A DNA stretch of 6,700 nucleotides from Bergeyella zoohelcum (lineage in GTDB: Bacteria > Bacteroidota > Bacteroidia > Flavobacteriales > Weeksellaceae). The position numbers and the translations under genes are program-made. The notes below the pieces were generated by a model. It saw only the letters and a list, made by a program, of their open reading frames with translations. It made no database searches and had not been told where the DNA came from. Shown in pieces: positions 5,987 to 6,700 of this stretch. Location of the stretch: assembly GCA_030523905.1 (NCBI GenBank), contig JAUNHO010000054.1, positions 1-6,700 of the forward strand, given 5' to 3'. Position 1 is the stretch's first letter. Each line of letters opens with the position of its first letter.

Positions 5987-6673
5987 GTTGTTAATATCCA
6001 CAAAATAATAATTTTCGCCATCTTTGGTTACCTCAAATAGATTCCCAAGTTTCCAGCTGAAATTTCGCTTTATATCTGAATATTCAAACGGAATAATAGT
6101 CTTGTTATTGATGTCTATTACCCCAAATCTATTATTCACTACGGCTATTATCATTGGGTTTTCTACATTATTTCCTTCCATTATATGTAGATATTCATAT
6201 TGAGGATAAATGATGTAGTTACGATAGTCCTCCTCATTCTGGAAAGTATCTTTGTTGATAACGCCGTAATATCCTTGCCGTATGAATGAATGATACTTCT
6301 GAGCCTTGTACTCCGAAGGGCATTTTACCAAATCTGTATCATTGAATTTATACACACGCTTCCCCGCCATATCTATTCTATAATCAATGCCTTCCAAACG
6401 CACCGATGAATATTTGGCAGTACCAAATTTCTTTACTTTTGGATTATTGGAATGAAGCAAATTACAATCTTCTGCAAAAAAACCTACATTGGAATAGGTA
6501 TGCGGAATAACTACCTCTCCCTTTTGGTTGATGTATCCGAATTTTCCGTTTTTTTTCTGTGGAATCAGTAGTGGTATATCCTTGTTGATTTGTACTAGTT
6601 TTGTGTGTTTTTTCGTCTGTGCATTCGCTAAAACCATCGACATTCCTAATAGTAGAAATAAACATTTTTTCAT
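5975..6673 (-). CDS. Exported WG-repeat protein of unknown function
   Basis: The 232-residue product begins with a signal peptide (MKKCLFLLLGMSMVLANAQ), with likely cleavage at ANA-Q (residue 18/19). Cys4 is too close to the start to be a lipobox. Divergent WG-type repeats (Pfam WG_beta_rep), where a Gly-aromatic/Phe-Gly turn is followed by a strand and a 'Pro-x-x-Tyr' strand, are visible at about 43-66 (GKFGYINQKGEVVIPHTY), 134-161 (GYYGVIN, then IIYPQYEY) and 182-201 (RFGVIDINNKTIIPFEY). Such proteins are common in Bacteroidota, secreted or periplasmic, and mostly uncharacterised. The ending NYYFVDINNKGY resembles the start of another repeat cut short, and the stop codon lies in the terminator stem, so a shortened C-terminus is possible. 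The ATG at 6673 is the only start that preserves the signal peptide. It converges on the TRIC gene with 29 bp between stops, and nothing in the context reveals its role. Confidence 0.85.
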   Translation of the reverse strand: MKKCLFLLLGMSMVLANAQTKKHTKLVQINKDIPLLIPQKKNGKFGYINQKGEVVIPHTYSNVGFFAEDCNLLHSNNPKVKKFGTAKYSSVRLEGIDYRIDMAGKRVYKFNDTDLVKCPSEYKAQKYHSFIRQGYYGVINKDTFQNEEDYRNYIIYPQYEYLHIMEGNNVENPMIIAVVNNRFGVIDINNKTIIPFEYSDIKRNFSWKLGNLFEVTKDGENYYFVDINNKGY

Positions 6674-6677
6674 ATTG

Positions 6678-6685
6678 CAAAACTA
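6678..6685 (-). promoter_or_regulatory. Candidate -7 promoter box of the WG-repeat gene
   Basis: The minus strand reads TAGTTTTG, fitting TAnnTTTG, only 4 bases before the ATG at 6673. If real, transcription would begin at or near the start codon, giving a leaderless mRNA. The matching -33 region lies beyond the window edge, so this is tentative. Confidence 0.35.
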
Positions 6686-6700
6686 TCATTTTTCTTTCTA

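Overview
The window looks like ordinary chromosome from a Bacteroidota species of class Flavobacteriia, most likely the Chryseobacterium/Riemerella-type family Weeksellaceae. The evidence is moderate-to-low GC (roughly 40%), no Shine-Dalgarno-like leaders, several matches to the Bacteroidota -7 promoter element TAnnTTTG just upstream of genes, and protein sequences of flavobacterial character (a Porin_10-like outer-membrane protein, a stand-alone PASTA protein, a WG-repeat protein). The genus is inferred, not proven.

Layout. Positions 1-1315 (minus) are the N-terminal 438 codons of a putative porin that runs off the left edge; it is an intact open frame. Positions 1396-2460 (minus) encode an RluD-type 23S rRNA pseudouridine synthase, and 2525-3694 (minus) a membrane-anchored protein with three PASTA domains and a long Lys/Pro/Glu tail. 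A 123-bp divergent promoter region follows. Positions 3818-4801 (plus) encode D-alanine--D-alanine ligase (ddl), 4811-5269 (plus) phosphopantetheine adenylyltransferase (coaD), and 5319-5945 (plus) a TRIC/UPF0126-type seven-helix membrane protein. A perfect 12-bp-stem terminator separates this from a convergent gene at 5975-6673 (minus) for an exported WG-repeat protein, which starts almost at the right edge.

How the genes fit together. ddl makes the D-Ala-D-Ala dipeptide of peptidoglycan precursors, and PASTA domains in other bacteria bind peptidoglycan or its precursors, so the divergent PASTA/ddl pair has a plausible cell-wall theme. coaD (coenzyme A synthesis) and rluD (ribosome modification) are housekeeping genes. 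Intergenic spaces are short, no stretch over 300 bases lacks a gene, and I see no RNA genes, insertion sequences, CRISPR arrays, attachment sites or phage genes.

I found no convincing undescribed multi-gene system. The best second looks are a perfect dyad enclosing the porin start codon right next to its promoter, a terminator-like hairpin just upstream of rluD, the kinase-less PASTA protein facing ddl, and a terminator whose stem is formed by the last codons of the WG gene.
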